Assembly (NCBI GenBank): GCA_018241365.1
Contig: JAFEDX010000197.1
Location: 1-64,000 of the forward strand
Direction: 5' to 3'
Source of the DNA: Pseudomonadota bacterium
GTDB taxonomy: Bacteria > Pseudomonadota > Gammaproteobacteria > Xanthomonadales > Rhodanobacteraceae
DNA: 64,000 bases
The notes under the pieces are model-generated. The model had not been told where the DNA came from. It ran no database searches and saw nothing but the letters and a program-made list of their open reading frames with translations. Positions 1 through 9,354 of the stretch are shown in pieces (positions within the stretch are counted from its first letter, which is position 1; every line of letters starts with the position of its first letter). A program made the position numbers and the translations under genes.

Positions 1-967
<967 letters not shown>

Positions 968-1030
968 ACGAGCGGGCACTGGAAATTCCATCATTTTGCC
1001 ATCATCTGGTGTGACGTATTGCCATCGCTT

Positions 1031-1046
1031 GCCCGCGATCGCGGGC
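1031..1046. promoter_or_regulatory. 16-bp perfect palindrome in the nudJ/clpS divergent promoter region
   Basis: GCCCGCGATCGCGGGC is a perfect palindrome directly upstream of a good -10 hexamer, TATACT at 1048-1053, which would serve clpS (start at 1076). It therefore occupies the promoter spacer and could be an operator, or an RNA hairpin for transcripts reading the other way towards nudJ (start at 967). No regulator can be named from the sequence. Confidence 0.4.
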
Positions 1047-1075
1047 ATATACTCAAGCCAAAAGGCTCTTGGCCG

Positions 1076-1408
1076 ATGACACCCGGAAAGACCCCCGACA
1101 ACGAAAGTGAACGCGAACAGGGTGTGATGGTGGAGCCCAGCCGTCCGGAGACGGCACGTCCGCCGCAGTACCAGGTGGTGCTGCTGAACGACGACTACAC
1201 GCCGATGGAATTCGTGGTGGAGGTGCTGGAGACGTTTTTCAACATGGCGCGTGAGCGTGCAACCCAGGTGATGTTGCACGTCCACACCCGCGGCAAGGGT
1301 GTCTGCGGCGTGTTCAGCCGCGAAGTTGCAGAAAGCAAGGTGGCGCAGGTCAACGAGTTTTCCCGCGTCCACCAGCATCCGCTGCTTTGCACGATGGAAA
1401 AGTTGTAA
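1076..1408 (+). CDS. clpS: ClpS, ATP-dependent Clp protease adaptor (N-recognin)
   Basis: A 110-residue adaptor that binds N-degron substrates and delivers them to ClpAP. The conserved core is visible: [17 protein letters not shown] at about residues 32-48 (the Asn-Asp pair that binds the substrate amino group), then [13 protein letters not shown] and the C-terminal [10 protein letters not shown]. The ATG at 1076 is chosen because the conserved core then follows a typical 30-residue flexible N-terminal tail; an upstream in-frame ATG at 1019 would add residues that lie in the promoter. clpA follows 42 bases downstream, the usual clpS-clpA pairing. Confidence 0.97.
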   Translation: MTPGKTPDNESEREQGVMVEPSRPETARPPQYQVVLLNDDYTPMEFVVEVLETFFNMARERATQVMLHVHTRGKGVCGVFSREVAESKVAQVNEFSRVHQHPLLCTMEKL

Positions 1409-1450
1409 CCGCCCCCATATCGGGGGAAAGAGATTCGGAGACCCCTACTC

Positions 1451-3727
1451 ATGTTCAGCAAGGACCTCGAATACACCATTGGCCAGTGCTACAAGGAGGC
1501 CCGCGAACAGCGTCATGAATTCATGACGGTCGAGCACCTGCTGCTTGCACTGCTGGCCAATCCGACCGCGGCGGCGGTGCTGCGCGGCTGCGGCGCGGAC
1601 CTCGACAAGCTCGCCAAGGACCTGCGCTCGATCATCACCGAGACCGTGCCGGTGCTGCCATCCGGCGACGAGCGCGACACCCAGCCGACGCTGGGCTTCC
1701 AGCGCGTGCTGCAGCGCGCGGTCTATCACGTGCAATCGTCCGGCCGGAAGGAAGTGACCGGCGCCAACGTGCTGGTCGCGATCTTCGGCGAGAAGGATTC
1801 GCACGCCGTGTACTTCCTGCACCAGCAGGAAGTCGAACGGCTGGACGTGGTCAACTACGTGTCGCACGGCATCGCCAAGATCGGCCACGAGTCCGAATCC
1901 GCGCCCGCGCCGGGCGAGGCCGGCACCGAAGCCGAGCAGGAAGGCAAGGACAAGGACAACGCGCTGGTCGAATACGCGACCAACCTCAACGAACGCGCCG
2001 AGCAGGGCAAGATCGACCCGCTGATCGGCCGCGAGGAAGAAATCGAGCGCACCATCCAGGTGCTGTGCCGCCGGCGCAAGAACAATCCGCTGTACGTGGG
2101 CGAATCCGGGGTCGGCAAGACCGCGCTGGCCGAAGGCCTTGCCCGCCGCATCGTCGAGGGCAAGGTTCCGGCCGTGTTGGAAGACGCCACGGTCTGGGCG
2201 CTCGATCTCGGCGCGCTGGTCGCGGGCACCAAGTACCGCGGCGATTTCGAGAAGCGCCTGAAGGCCGTGATCGCGCAGCTGAAGAAGGATCCGAACGCGA
2301 TCCTGTTCGTGGACGAAATCCACACCATCATCGGCGCGGGTTCGGCCTCCGGCGGCACCATGGATGCGTCCAACCTGATCAAGCCGGTGCTGGCCTCGGG
2401 CGAACTGCGCTGCATCGGTTCGACCACCTTCCAGGAATTCCGCGGCGTGTTCGAGAAGGACCGCGCGCTGGCGCGGCGTTTCCAGAAGATCGACATCGTC
2501 GAACCTACGGCGGCCGAAAGCGTGGAAATCCTGAAAGGCCTGAAGTCGCGCTTCGAGGAACACCACAACGTCACCTACAGCGACGACGCGCTGAAGGCCG
2601 CGGTCGAACTGTCGGTCAAGCACATCCCCGACCGGCTGCTGCCCGACAAGGCCATCGACGTGATCGACGAGGCTGGCGCGCACCAGCGCCTGCTGCCCGA
2701 GGACAAGCGCACCGGCAAGGTCGATGTCCCGGAAGTCGAGTACATCGTGGCGCGTATGGCGCGCATCCCGCAAAAACAGGTGTCGGCGTCCGACCGCGAC
2801 GTGCTGAGGAACCTCGACCGCAACCTGAAGATGGTGATCTTCGGGCAGGACGAAGCGATCGACACCTTGGCATCGGCGATCAAGATGGCGCGCTCGGGCC
2901 TCGGCGATCCCAACAAGCCGATCGGCAACTTCCTGTTTGCCGGTCCGACCGGCGTCGGCAAGACCGAGGTCACGCGGCAACTGGCGCTGCAGCTCGGCAT
3001 CGAGCTGGTGCGTTTCGACATGTCCGAATACATGGAGCCGCATTCGGTGTCGCGCCTGATTGGCGCACCGCCGGGCTACGTCGGTTTCGACCAGGGCGGC
3101 CTTCTCACCGAACAGGTGGTCAAGCATCCGCATTGCGTGCTGCTGCTGGACGAAATCGAAAAGGCGCATCCGGACCTGTACAACATCCTGTTGCAGATCA
3201 TGGACCACGGCGTGCTCACCGACACCAACGGCCGCGAGGCGAATTTCCGCAACGTGATCCTGGTGATGACCACCAATGCGGGCGCGCGCCAGGCGTCGCG
3301 CCGCAGCATCGGTTTCCTCGAACAGGACCACGCCACGGATGCGATGGAAGTGATCCGCCGCACCTTCACGCCTGAATTCCGCAACCGCCTGGATGCGGTG
3401 GTGCAGTTCAAGCCGCTGGAAATGGAGCACATCCTGCGCGTGGTGGACAAGTTCCTGATCGAGCTGGAAGCGCAGTTGCTGGAAAAGCGCGTGTCGCTGA
3501 ACGTGGACGCCGACGCAAGGCGCTGGCTGGCCGAGCACGGCTTCGATCCGCAGATGGGTGCGCGGCCGATGGCGCGGCTGATCCAGGACAAGGTCAAGCG
3601 TGCGATCGCCGACGAACTGTTGTTCGGCAAGCTGGTCGACGGCGGCAAGGTCAACCTTGGCGTGCGCGACGGCGAGCTCACCGTAGGAACCGAGGCCGCC
3701 GAGAAGCTGCCGGCGGTCGTCGAATGA
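1451..3727 (+). CDS. clpA: ClpA, ATPase subunit of ClpAP protease
   Basis: A 758-residue AAA+ unfoldase, the normal length for ClpA, that threads substrates into the ClpP chamber. The N-domain (about residues 1-140) begins MFSKDLEYTIGQCYKEA. The first Walker A, GESGVGKT, is near residue 217 with Walker B LFVDEIHT. The second Walker A, GPTGVGKT, is near residue 498, with the SEYMEPHSVSRLIGAPPGYVG block and Walker B LLLDEIEK. The ClpP-binding type loop lies in the second ATPase domain. It follows clpS, so adaptor and unfoldase are presumably co-expressed. A strong terminator hairpin follows. Confidence 0.98.
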   Translation: MFSKDLEYTIGQCYKEAREQRHEFMTVEHLLLALLANPTAAAVLRGCGADLDKLAKDLRSIITETVPVLPSGDERDTQPTLGFQRVLQRAVYHVQSSGRKEVTGANVLVAIFGEKDSHAVYFLHQQEVERLDVVNYVSHGIAKIGHESESAPAPGEAGTEAEQEGKDKDNALVEYATNLNERAEQGKIDPLIGREEEIERTIQVLCRRRKNNPLYVGESGVGKTALAEGLARRIVEGKVPAVLEDATVWALDLGALVAGTKYRGDFEKRLKAVIAQLKKDPNAILFVDEIHTIIGAGSASGGTMDASNLIKPVLASGELRCIGSTTFQEFRGVFEKDRALARRFQKIDIVEPTAAESVEILKGLKSRFEEHHNVTYSDDALKAAVELSVKHIPDRLLPDKAIDVIDEAGAHQRLLPEDKRTGKVDVPEVEYIVARMARIPQKQVSASDRDVLRNLDRNLKMVIFGQDEAIDTLASAIKMARSGLGDPNKPIGNFLFAGPTGVGKTEVTRQLALQLGIELVRFDMSEYMEPHSVSRLIGAPPGYVGFDQGGLLTEQVVKHPHCVLLLDEIEKAHPDLYNILLQIMDHGVLTDTNGREANFRNVILVMTTNAGARQASRRSIGFLEQDHATDAMEVIRRTFTPEFRNRLDAVVQFKPLEMEHILRVVDKFLIELEAQLLEKRVSLNVDADARRWLAEHGFDPQMGARPMARLIQDKVKRAIADELLFGKLVDGGKVNLGVRDGELTVGTEAAEKLPAVVE

Positions 3728-3755
3728 CCGCCATGGACAAGGCCTGCGCGGTTTG

Positions 3756-3788
3756 AACGAAACGGCGACCTTGGGTCGCCGTTTCGTT
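3756..3788. terminator. Hairpin terminator between convergent clpA and ubiM-like gene
   Basis: A 15-bp perfect stem, AACGAAACGGCGACC at 3756-3770, a TTG loop, and its complement at 3774-3788. It sits between the 3' ends of two convergent genes. The T-tract on the clpA side is weak (TCCCCC), but the complementary strand also offers little, so it probably works in both directions or mainly as an mRNA 3' stabiliser. Confidence 0.75.
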
Positions 3789-3828
3789 TCCCCCTTGCAT
3801 AATGCGCCTCGCGTCTCCCGACGAGGTG

Positions 3829-5046
3829 TCACGCGCGGCCGTGCAGGATACGCAGCGGCAGCGGCACGCCACCGCGCTCGCCGACAAGGCCGGACATCAC
3901 CAGCCGCCGGAACGGTCCGAAACGCGCGCCGCTGCGCAGCGCCAGTTTGCGCAGCACCCGTACCGGACCACGGTCGTCGGTATACAGGCCGGCCAGCATC
4001 TGCGTGGCCAGGTACAGCGGCCGCGTGGCGAGGCGGTGCCGGCGCGCGTAGCGCCGCAGCGGCGCGTCGCCCCAGCAGGGCTGGTCGCCCCGTAATGCGG
4101 CGCGCAATTCCCGGGCCAGCGTGTCTTGGCCGAGCAGGCCGAAGTTGAAGCCGTGCGCGGTTACCGGATGCATGCCGACCGCGGCATCGCCGATCAACGC
4201 AAACCGTTCGGCCGTGAACCGCCGCGCATACACGCCCACCAGTGGATAGGCGCAGCGGGGGCCTGCCACGCGCATCGCGCACAGCCGCTGCTGGAATCGT
4301 TCGGCCATCGCAATGCCCAGCGCCGCGTCGTCGAGCGCCAGCAGTTCGCGCATCCGCGCCGGGTGCAGGGTCAACACCACCGAGGACGTGTGCGGATCGT
4401 GCAGCGGCAGCAGCGCCAGGGTCTGGCCGGTGCCGAACCACTCCCACGCGGTTTGCGCGTGCGGGGCGTCGTGCTGCATGCGCAACACCAGCATGGTCTT
4501 GCCGAAGTCGTGCATGTCCGCGGTGATGCCCATGGCCCGGCGCGCTTCGGAGAAGCGACTGTCCGCTGCGATTACCAGCCCGGCGTGCAGTACGTTGCCG
4601 TTGTCCAGGTGCACCGCGGCGCCATCGGCATCGGTGTGCAGGGCCGCAACCCCGGTCCCGGTCATCAGTTCGATGTCGGCCTGCGTCGAAGCTTCGGCGT
4701 ACGCGGCGCTGCGAATCGCGTGGTTGCTGACCAGCCAGCCGAGCTGGTTGGTGCCGGCCTCGTCGTGGTGGAACAGCAGCCCGTCGTGGTCGTTGCCGTC
4801 GATGACCTTGGCGTCGCGCAAGGTACCGATGTCTTCCGCACGCAGCCGTGTCCACAGCCCGAGTTCGCGCAGCAGGCGCTGCGAGTGGTGGGTGATGGCA
4901 ATCTCGCGGCCATCGTCCGCGGGCTCGGCCAGCGTGGGCGCAGCCTGGCGTTCAAGGATGCCGATGCGCAGGCCGCAGCCTGACATGGATCGAGCGAAAC
5001 ACAGGCCGGCCGGGCCGGCGCCGATGATCAGGATGTCGAAGGGCAC
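3829..5046 (-). CDS. ubiM: FAD-dependent monooxygenase, UbiM-like (ubiquinone ring hydroxylase)
   Basis: A 405-residue flavoprotein hydroxylase of the UbiH/UbiF/Coq6 class, expected to hydroxylate the aromatic ring of ubiquinone precursors using O2 and NAD(P)H. The FAD dinucleotide motif IIGAGPAGL is at residues 6-14 and the second FAD motif FALIGDAAVGMHPVTAHGFN is near residue 285. The segment DGREIAITHHSQRLLRELG (about 45-63) is the form I associate with UbiM rather than UbiH. It starts with GTG at 5046, preceded by GGAG. A 78-residue protein gene lies 54 bases upstream on the same strand, and an FNR-type box lies upstream of that. UbiH or UbiF are the alternatives; family confidence is higher than the symbol. 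Confidence 0.75.
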   Translation of the reverse strand: MPFDILIIGAGPAGLCFARSMSGCGLRIGILERQAAPTLAEPADDGREIAITHHSQRLLRELGLWTRLRAEDIGTLRDAKVIDGNDHDGLLFHHDEAGTNQLGWLVSNHAIRSAAYAEASTQADIELMTGTGVAALHTDADGAAVHLDNGNVLHAGLVIAADSRFSEARRAMGITADMHDFGKTMLVLRMQHDAPHAQTAWEWFGTGQTLALLPLHDPHTSSVVLTLHPARMRELLALDDAALGIAMAERFQQRLCAMRVAGPRCAYPLVGVYARRFTAERFALIGDAAVGMHPVTAHGFNFGLLGQDTLARELRAALRGDQPCWGDAPLRRYARRHRLATRPLYLATQMLAGLYTDDRGPVRVLRKLALRSGARFGPFRRLVMSGLVGERGGVPLPLRILHGRA

Positions 5047-5100
5047 GGGAACGCTCCTGCGGGAAGTGGAAAGCGGTAGGCAACGCGCACGCCGCGCGCC

Positions 5101-5337
5101 TCAGGTGCTGCAACCTCCGCAACAAAACGACGGCACCTCCAGTACCTGCGCCGGCTTGACCGGGCAGCCGCTGCGGTGCAGCAGTTCCGCAAGGGCAGCC
5201 GTGCTGGTTGCCGCCGCGACGCGCAAGGATCCATCGCGGTCAACATCCACCATGGCTGCCGGATCAATGTCGAACAACAGGGTTTGCAACGCGTCTTGAT
5301 CGACGTGCATGCCTGCCAGCTGGACACGGAATTCCAA
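5101..5337 (-). CDS. Small protein with C-terminal CCGGC motif, function unknown
   Basis: A 78-residue protein with no signal peptide or membrane segment. It ends in SFCCGGCST, so three closely spaced cysteines form a possible metal or haem/thiol site at the very C-terminus. The rest looks like a small alpha/beta fold (MEFRVQLAGMHVDQDALQ, then DPAAMVDVDRDGSLRV). I read the start as TTG at 5337, because GGAGGAG lies 7-8 bases upstream; the first in-frame ATG is ten codons in and has no such site. It is the first gene of the probable operon with the UbiM-like hydroxylase and is divergent from hemN. A metallochaperone or a quinone-synthesis accessory role is a guess from context only. Confidence 0.65.
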   Translation of the reverse strand: MEFRVQLAGMHVDQDALQTLLFDIDPAAMVDVDRDGSLRVAAATSTAALAELLHRSGCPVKPAQVLEVPSFCCGGCST

Positions 5338-5411
5338 GGGGTTGCTCCTCCGGGTGAGCGAAGTGTGTTGCAGTGAACCCCGCCATGATTCGCCGTCACG
5401 CGGCCAGCGTC

Positions 5412-5425
5412 TTGACGCGGGTCAA
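5412..5425 (-). promoter_or_regulatory. FNR-type box in front of the UbiM-group operon
   Basis: TTGACGCGGGTCAA, a perfect TTGAC-N4-GTCAA inverted repeat. Reading towards the small CCGGC gene, a candidate -10 (AATCAT, minus strand 5390-5385) begins 28.5 bp from the box centre, the class II activator distance. Reading towards hemN there is no hexamer with A2 and T6 at that distance, so this box most likely serves the leftward operon. Confidence 0.65.
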
Positions 5426-5481
5426 GCGCAGCGCAACACGTGCGGATCACGCACACCAGATGGCAGGGAAAAGCCGCCAGC

Positions 5482-5495
5482 TTGACGGACATCAA
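5482..5495 (+). promoter_or_regulatory. FNR-type box in front of hemN
   Basis: TTGACGGACATCAA. A weak -10 candidate, CAGACT at 5517-5522, begins 28.5 bp from the centre on the hemN side. If that promoter is used, transcription would begin within a base or two of the hemN ATG at 5530, giving a leaderless or nearly leaderless message. Anaerobic control of hemN by FNR/Anr proteins is known in other proteobacteria. Confidence 0.6.
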
Positions 5496-5529
5496 GGAGG
5501 GCCGGCGTGGCCCTGACAGACTCGCCGGC

Positions 5530-6930
5530 ATGGTTGCCAGCCTGCAAACCCCGGAGTTCGATGCCGCGTTGATCTCGCGTTACGACGTGCCGGGTCCGCG
5601 CTACACGAGTTACCCGACCGCGCCGCAGTTCCGCCCCGATTTCGGCGAGCCGGAGTTGCGTCGCGCCGCGCGCGCTTCCAACGAGGAGCCGATCCCGCGC
5701 TCGCTGTCGCTGTACGTGCACGTGCCGTTCTGCATGAGCCCGTGTTTCTACTGCGGCTGCAACCGCGTGATCACGCGCGACGTGACGCAGGCCGACCGTT
5801 ACCTCGAACGGCTGTACCGCGAGATCGAGCTGGTTTCGCCGCTGTTCGACCGCGACCGTCCGGTGCGGCAGCTGCATTTCGGCGGCGGCACGCCGAACTT
5901 CCTCGACGCCGCGCGCATGGACGAACTGCTGCAGTCGCTGTCGCGACACTTCGCTTTCAGCCGCGAGGAGGATCGCGAATTCGGCATCGAGATCGACCCG
6001 CGCTTTGCCGATGCCGAATACGTGCGCGAACTCGGTCGATTGGGCTTCAACCGCATCTCGGTCGGGATCCAGGATTTCGATCCGAAGGTGCAGCAGGCGG
6101 TGAACCGCATCCAGACCTTCGAACAGACCCGGGCGGTGATCGACGCGGCGCGTGCGGCGGCGTTCCGTTCGGTCAGCGTGGACCTGATCTACGGGCTGCC
6201 GCTGCAGACGCTGGATGGCTTCAGCCATACCCTGAGCCAGGTGCTGGCGCTGGAACCTGACCGTGTCGCGGTGTATGGCTACGCGCACCTGCCGGAGCAG
6301 TTCAAGGCGCAGCGCCAGATCAAGGCTGCCGAGCTGCCCGACGCCGCCACCCGACTCGCGCTGTTCGGCTGCGCGCTGGAACGGCTCACGGCCGCGGGGT
6401 TCACCTACATCGGCATGGATCACTTCGCCCGCAGCAGCGACGAACTGGCACAGGCGCAGCGCAACGGCACGCTGCAGCGCAATTTCCAGGGCTATTCGAC
6501 GCATGGCGACTGCGACATCATCGGCCTCGGCGTCAGCGCCATCGGCCGCATCGGCGACAGTTACACGCAGAACGCGCGCGACCTCGTCGGTTACTACGCG
6601 GCGCTGGATGCCGGGCGGCTGCCGGTGATGCGTGGTTTGCTGCTGGACAAGGACGACCGCATCCGTCGCGAGGTGATCAACGAGCTGATGTGCCACGGCC
6701 AGGTCGACATGCAGCAGTGCGGCCTGCAGCACGGGTTCGCGTTCGCGGATTACTTCGTGCAGGAATTGGCGCACCTGCGCGACCTCGCGCGCGACGGCTT
6801 GGTGACGCTGGACGAACGGATGCTGCGGGTGACCCCGCGCGGGCGCCTGCTGCTGCGCAATGTGGCCATGTGTTTCGATGCCTATCTCGGCAAGGATGCC
6901 GCACCGGCGCGGTTCTCGCGCGCGATTTGA
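5530..6930 (+). CDS. hemN: Oxygen-independent coproporphyrinogen III dehydrogenase HemN
   Basis: A 466-residue radical SAM enzyme that oxidatively decarboxylates two propionates of coproporphyrinogen III without O2, replacing HemF when oxygen is low. The radical SAM motif CxxxCxxC is seen as FCMSPCFYCGC near residue 70, followed by the HemN-specific LHFGGGTPNFL and GIEIDPRF segments. PRYTSYPTAP at residues 20-29 is the family N-terminal signature. The ATG at 5530 gives the usual N-terminus but has no evident Shine-Dalgarno site. The gene is followed after 10 bases by fnr, so the regulator and one of its expected targets appear co-transcribed. Confidence 0.97.
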   Translation: MVASLQTPEFDAALISRYDVPGPRYTSYPTAPQFRPDFGEPELRRAARASNEEPIPRSLSLYVHVPFCMSPCFYCGCNRVITRDVTQADRYLERLYREIELVSPLFDRDRPVRQLHFGGGTPNFLDAARMDELLQSLSRHFAFSREEDREFGIEIDPRFADAEYVRELGRLGFNRISVGIQDFDPKVQQAVNRIQTFEQTRAVIDAARAAAFRSVSVDLIYGLPLQTLDGFSHTLSQVLALEPDRVAVYGYAHLPEQFKAQRQIKAAELPDAATRLALFGCALERLTAAGFTYIGMDHFARSSDELAQAQRNGTLQRNFQGYSTHGDCDIIGLGVSAIGRIGDSYTQNARDLVGYYAALDAGRLPVMRGLLLDKDDRIRREVINELMCHGQVDMQQCGLQHGFAFADYFVQELAHLRDLARDGLVTLDERMLRVTPRGRLLLRNVAMCFDAYLGKDAAPARFSRAI

Positions 6931-6940
6931 GGAGGAAGCA

Positions 6941-7723
6941 GTGAGCCAGCGCGCCGTGGTAGCACGCAACCTCCGGCCGTTCGAACGCTGGCGCGACAGG
7001 CCCGATGCCGCCGGCGGGATCGATGCGGCCACGGATTTCTGCAGGACCTGCGCGCTGTACCACGCCTGCGCGATGGTCGGCTTCGGCAAGCCCGAATTGT
7101 CGCCGTTGCACGGATTGATGGAACATCTGGGTCCATGCCGTGCGGACGACGTGGTTTTCCATCAGGGCGATCCGTTCGAAGCGGTATTCGCGGTACGCGC
7201 GGGCACGGTGAAGACGCGGCAGATCGACCCCGAGGGCCGTGAACACGTCCTCGGGTTCCACCTTCCGGGCGAGGTGATCGGCCTGAATGCGATCTACCCC
7301 GGGCATTTCCCGTGCGATGCGGTGGCGCTGGAGGACACCTTCCTGTGCCGCTTCTCGTTCCCGGCCATGAGCACGCTCGCCGCGAACCGGCCGGCGGTGC
7401 AACAGCACCTGTTCCGCCTGCTCAGCAAGGAACTGGGCGCTGCCAGCCTGCTGGTGGGCGATCATCCCGCCGATGTGCGCGTCGCCGCATTCCTGGTCGA
7501 TCTCGGCGAGCGCTACACCGCGCGCGGCGCGTCGGGAACCGAGTTCCGGCTCAGCATGTCGCGTGGCGACATCGCCAATTACCTGCGCCTCGCGGCCGAA
7601 ACCGTGAGCCGCGTGCTCGCGCGTTTCCGCACGCAGCGGCTGATTGCGCTCGATGGCCGCGACCTGCGGCTGCTCGATCCAGTGCGTTTGCGCGAACTCG
7701 GCCGCGGCCTGCTCGGCAACTGA
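6941..7723 (+). CDS. fnr: FNR, oxygen-sensing [4Fe-4S] transcription regulator
   Basis: A 260-residue Crp/FNR-family regulator. The cluster ligands are all present: FCRTCALYHAC gives C34-x2-C37-x5-C43, and C136 in TFLCRFSF lies 93 residues further on, exactly the C29-to-C122 spacing of E. coli FNR. The effector domain is at about 55-170, and the helix-turn-helix SRGDIANYL...AAETVSRVLARF at 207-229 carries E220, S223 and R224, the residues that read TTGAT half-sites. It starts with GTG at 6941 behind a strong GAGGAGG; an upstream in-frame ATG lies inside hemN. It is expected to bind the TTGAY-N4-RTCAA boxes listed in this window. Confidence 0.95.
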   Translation: MSQRAVVARNLRPFERWRDRPDAAGGIDAATDFCRTCALYHACAMVGFGKPELSPLHGLMEHLGPCRADDVVFHQGDPFEAVFAVRAGTVKTRQIDPEGREHVLGFHLPGEVIGLNAIYPGHFPCDAVALEDTFLCRFSFPAMSTLAANRPAVQQHLFRLLSKELGAASLLVGDHPADVRVAAFLVDLGERYTARGASGTEFRLSMSRGDIANYLRLAAETVSRVLARFRTQRLIALDGRDLRLLDPVRLRELGRGLLGN

Positions 7724-7859
7724 CCGCCTCCGGCGGCCATCCGTCGCGCGTGGCGTGCACAGCGCTTCGGGCGCGGCCGTGCGCGCGGTGCGCAGCCGCA
7801 TCGCGCAGACTGATGTCGAACTTGTTGCTGCCGATACCGCGTGATGAAATGCGGTTTGG

Positions 7860-7873
7860 TTGATGCGTGTCAA
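7860..7873 (+). promoter_or_regulatory. FNR-type box and class II promoter of the porin gene
   Basis: TTGATGCGTGTCAA. The -10 candidate TAGGCT at 7895-7900 begins 28.5 bp from the box centre, predicting a start near 7907 and a 5' leader of about 19 bases before the porin ATG at 7926. There is no recognisable -35 hexamer, as expected for an activator-dependent promoter. Confidence 0.7.
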
Positions 7874-7925
7874 TGGCCGCATCGAGGCTCCGTCTAGGCT
7901 GCGCGCGGTCCCTAGGGAAAACCTC

Positions 7926-9146
7926 ATGCAACGTGTGGTTGCCGTCGCCTGCCTGTTGTCGCTGATCGCGGTGCCGGTGGCGCGCGCCGATACCGGCCAG
8001 GCATCGCCGCAGGATGCGCCGCTGCAACTGGAATGGAACCTGCGCCTGCGCCACGAGCAGGTGGACAATGCCGCCTTCGCGCGTGACGCGCGTGCCGACA
8101 CCGCGCGATTGCGCCTCGGCCTGCGGGCAAACTTCGGCGCGGGTTGGAGCGGACTGCTGGAAGGCAACGGCGTCGCCAGCGCCGGCAACGACTACAACAG
8201 CGGCGCGAACGGGCGCACGGCTTGGCCGGCGATCACCGATCCGCGCGGTGCCGAAATCAGCCAGGCCTGGATCGGTTGGCAGGGTGGGAGTTTCGGCGCG
8301 ATTGCGGGTCGCCAGCGCATCGTGCTGGACAACAATCGCTGGATCGGCGACGGCGGCTGGCGCCAACACCCGCAGACCTTCGATGCCGTGTCCATGCAAT
8401 GGCAGCCGGCAGTGGGTTGGACCTTGCGTTATGCGTGGCTGGACCATGTGTACCGTTCGGCCGGGCGCGACGCGCTGGATCCGCTGGCGCGTGAGCGCGA
8501 TCTCGATACCCATCTCGTCAACCTGCAGTTCCAGCACGGCCCCCAGCAGTGGGTCGGCTATGCCTACCTGCACGAGGATCGCGACGTCGCCACCGCCTCC
8601 AGCGCCACCGTGGGCGCGCGCTGGACCGGCAAGCCGGCGGGCAACGGTTTCGGCTGGGCGCTGGAAGCGGCGCACCAGACCGATTACGCCAACAATCCGC
8701 AACACTTCTCGCACAAGTACTGGCTGGTAGAACCCGCATGGACCTGGTCCGGCCTCACCGGCAAGCTTGGCTGGGAACATCTGGGTGGTGACGGCCGCAC
8801 GGCGCTGCAGACGCCACTCGCCACGCTGCATTCATTCAACGGCTGGGACGACCGTTTCACCGTAACGCCCGTGGGTGGCTTGAATGACCGCTACGCCGCG
8901 TTGAATGGTGCGCTGGGTCGTACAGGTATGGCCGCGCGCATGGCGTGGATCGTGGCCTGGCACGACTTCCGCGCGAACAACGGGCGCCGCTACGGCAGCG
9001 AATGGGACGCCTCGCTGGGTTATCCCTTGCTGCCGGGCCTGACCGGCTTGGTCAAGCTGGCGCGTTATCGCGCCGACGGTTTCAGCGCCGACGACACCAA
9101 GCTGTGGCTGCAGCTGGAGTGGAGCGGCACGCGCGCGTTGCGGTGA
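7926..9146 (+). CDS. Outer-membrane porin, alginate-export-like beta-barrel family
   Basis: A 406-residue secreted beta-barrel protein. The signal peptide is residues 1-20 (MQRVVAVACLLSLIAVPVARA), with cleavage after the last Ala, and the mature part is a series of alternating aromatic/polar strands ending in the amphipathic strand WLQLEWSGTRALR. RLRHEQVDN, GRQRIVLDNNRWIG and the tail are typical of the alginate-export porin family, which in many bacteria is not linked to alginate at all. No polysaccharide genes are nearby, so alginate should not be assumed as substrate. The ATG at 7926 is chosen for the signal peptide; an in-frame ATG at 7860 would overlap the FNR box. Control by FNR suggests a solute needed in low oxygen, such as nitrate or an organic acid (inference). 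Confidence 0.8.
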   Translation: MQRVVAVACLLSLIAVPVARADTGQASPQDAPLQLEWNLRLRHEQVDNAAFARDARADTARLRLGLRANFGAGWSGLLEGNGVASAGNDYNSGANGRTAWPAITDPRGAEISQAWIGWQGGSFGAIAGRQRIVLDNNRWIGDGGWRQHPQTFDAVSMQWQPAVGWTLRYAWLDHVYRSAGRDALDPLARERDLDTHLVNLQFQHGPQQWVGYAYLHEDRDVATASSATVGARWTGKPAGNGFGWALEAAHQTDYANNPQHFSHKYWLVEPAWTWSGLTGKLGWEHLGGDGRTALQTPLATLHSFNGWDDRFTVTPVGGLNDRYAALNGALGRTGMAARMAWIVAWHDFRANNGRRYGSEWDASLGYPLLPGLTGLVKLARYRADGFSADDTKLWLQLEWSGTRALR

Positions 9147-9354
9147 CCGCGTCGCTGTCATGTGTGAAAGCTGCATGACCTGACTCCGGTCAAGGCGCTA
9201 CACGCGCCGTGCCCGGCATGCTCGATCATCTGAATCGCCGGCAGGGTCCTGGCGCCCACCGCGTTGGCTCGCGGCATGAACAGGTAACCATGTCGATGCG
9301 CGCGGCACGTTGGCCGCACTTAGAATACCGGGTTGGTTCGCTCGCCTGACTGCC

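Noticed and set aside
1445-4855. Very long open frame on the minus strand across clpA (over 1100 codons)
   Set aside because: It is the antisense shadow of clpA produced by high third-position GC; it shows no domain, while the plus strand encodes complete ClpA.
9180-9193. FNR-like site CTGACTCCGGTCAA upstream of nadA
   Set aside because: First half-site is off consensus and no good -10 lies at the distance shared by the other boxes.
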